This document shows, piece after piece, positions 63,145 through 64,000 of a DNA stretch of 64,000 nucleotides. Under the pieces are notes generated by a model. That model made no database searches, was not told the DNA's origin, and saw only the letters and a list, made by a program, of their open reading frames with translations. A program made the position numbers and the translations under genes. Numbering within the stretch: the first letter of the stretch is position 1; each line of letters begins with the position of its first letter. The DNA is from Paramacrobiotus metropolitanus (taxonomy: Eukaryota; Tardigrada; Eutardigrada; Parachela; Macrobiotidae): contig NW_026570254.1 of NCBI RefSeq assembly GCF_019649055.1, positions 682,001 to 746,000 of the forward strand, read 5' to 3'.

Positions 63145-63160
63145 AATAATAATAATAATA
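63145..63160. repeat. Short (AAT)n microsatellite
   Basis: About five AAT units in the Eph 3' flank. Low information; noted for completeness. Confidence 0.6.
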
Positions 63161-63567
63161 TGCATGTGTAGTGTGTACCGTATTTGCCCATTCCACACAT
63201 ACTACCATACACATACAGTACTACGACAAAACAGACAATAAACATGTTTTTTTTTTAAATATGCAGGTTGTCTCTTTTAACCGAGCACTGGGAGAAACCA
63301 AATTATCGCAGCACTAATAATAAGAAGGTATATTTCGCTGGCCTATGGCCTAACAATAAGTTACAGAAATGGCCTACACCGTTTTGCGTCTACCTGTACA
63401 CCCCGATGGGCAAATGTTTCAGTGATGACTGATGAGCGAATGCTTGTGAGTCAGATGTTGCGCATTGCCATTGTGCGGAATAATGTCTGTTGTTAACTGA
63501 CAATTATCTTTGATCTAAAATTTTGTGTGATTATAACTGTGAGCAATTTCCTGTGTATTGCAGCTAG

Positions 63568-63948
63568 GTTCGGCGACCCGCAGGCAAAATGGTCTAGGAA
63601 ATTAGGAATAGCATACAAATTCCGTCGAAAAAATCTTCAAACGTTGGCCCATCCGCTACAACTGTATACACTTTATTGTGTCCGCGGGGCTCGACATGCC
63701 ACCACATATTATTGTTCGTTTCAGAGCGCAGCAAAGTTGTGAATAAGCACCTTACTACAAAAGTTATTTCATCAGCTGTTCAACGCATCTTTGGAAAACC
63801 AGATAATTTTTACTGTTATTTTGCTTTTTATCCACCTAACCATGGAGCAGCTCCGGAAACCGTTGGAAACGATGACATTACGTCTGTTTTTGGCGGCAAG
63901 GTCAGTACGAACATTACCAGTTTTTCGGTAAAAGTGGTCAAGTTATAG
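63568..63948 (+). CDS. Possible exon(s) of an unidentified downstream gene
   Basis: I do not recognise this. Two open stretches follow splice-like acceptors. One starts after ATTGCAG near 63568 (ARFGDPQAKWSRKLGIAYKF...). The other starts after GTTTCAG near 63725 and reads VVNKHLTTKVISSAVQRIF, then GKPDNFYCYFAFYPPNHG. It could end at a GGCAAG|GTCAGT donor near 63900 or run to a TAG at about 63948. The second stretch has balanced composition and looks more protein-like than the surrounding open frames. The gene would continue beyond the window. Orientation matches Eph, but its frame and membership are unproven. Confidence 0.25.
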
Positions 63949-64000
63949 TTGTGAAAAACATGCTTGACGGTGCATCTTCTGGTGTGCAGGGATATGACAT

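Noticed and set aside
1-64000. CRISPR arrays, insertion sequences, rRNA and tRNA genes, telomeric repeats
   Set aside because: I looked for spaced repeats, transposase-like frames, conserved RNA boxes and tandem telomere units on both strands. None were seen.

Overview
This is animal nuclear DNA. The genes are split by GT...AG introns, polyadenylation signals are present, and the proteins are metazoan. There are no bacterial operon features, CRISPR arrays, tRNA or rRNA genes. A Mesh-type septate-junction protein, a single Eph receptor with long introns, and compact housekeeping genes (many introns about 50-100 bp) suggest an invertebrate with a fairly small genome. I lean towards Ecdysozoa (arthropod, tardigrade or relative), but the sequence alone does not settle the taxon.

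Layout, left to right. (1) 1-8487, plus: THO complex subunit 2 (THOC2), a nuclear mRNA-export factor, cut at the 5' end by the window edge. (2) 9426-10430, minus: ribosomal protein eL14, five exons. (3) 11115-17391, minus: PDS5, the HEAT-repeat cohesin regulator. (4) 18353-24281, plus: a large Ser-rich coiled-coil protein of uncertain identity, possibly a PCM1-like centriolar-satellite protein. It is divergent from PDS5 and convergent with the next gene. (5) 24725-31016, minus: Mesh, a transmembrane septate-junction protein with signal peptide, NIDO, IPT-like, AMOP, vWD and sushi domains. (6) 31017-40675: 9.7 kb with no supportable gene. (7) 40676-62431, plus: a complete Eph receptor tyrosine kinase of about 1,058 residues in 11 exons. 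Its first three introns total 17.6 kb. (8) 62432-64000: the Eph 3' UTR, then an unresolved possible exon or exons of a further gene.

The left half (1-31 kb) is dense with housekeeping, chromosome and cell-architecture genes that share short intergenic control regions. The right half is sparse: the Eph exons lie in long AT-rich non-coding DNA, as is common for developmentally regulated receptors. No operon-like or defence-like system is present. Nothing here amounts to a clearly new biological system. The best leads are a pair of perfect PAR-bZIP-type palindromes upstream of eL14, two perfect hairpin-forming inverted repeats in Eph introns, a PDS5 with a strongly shortened tail, and the unrecognised coiled-coil gene.

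Gene coordinates run from the first to the last coding base and include introns. Exon edges were read by eye from splice sites, reading phase and similarity to known families.
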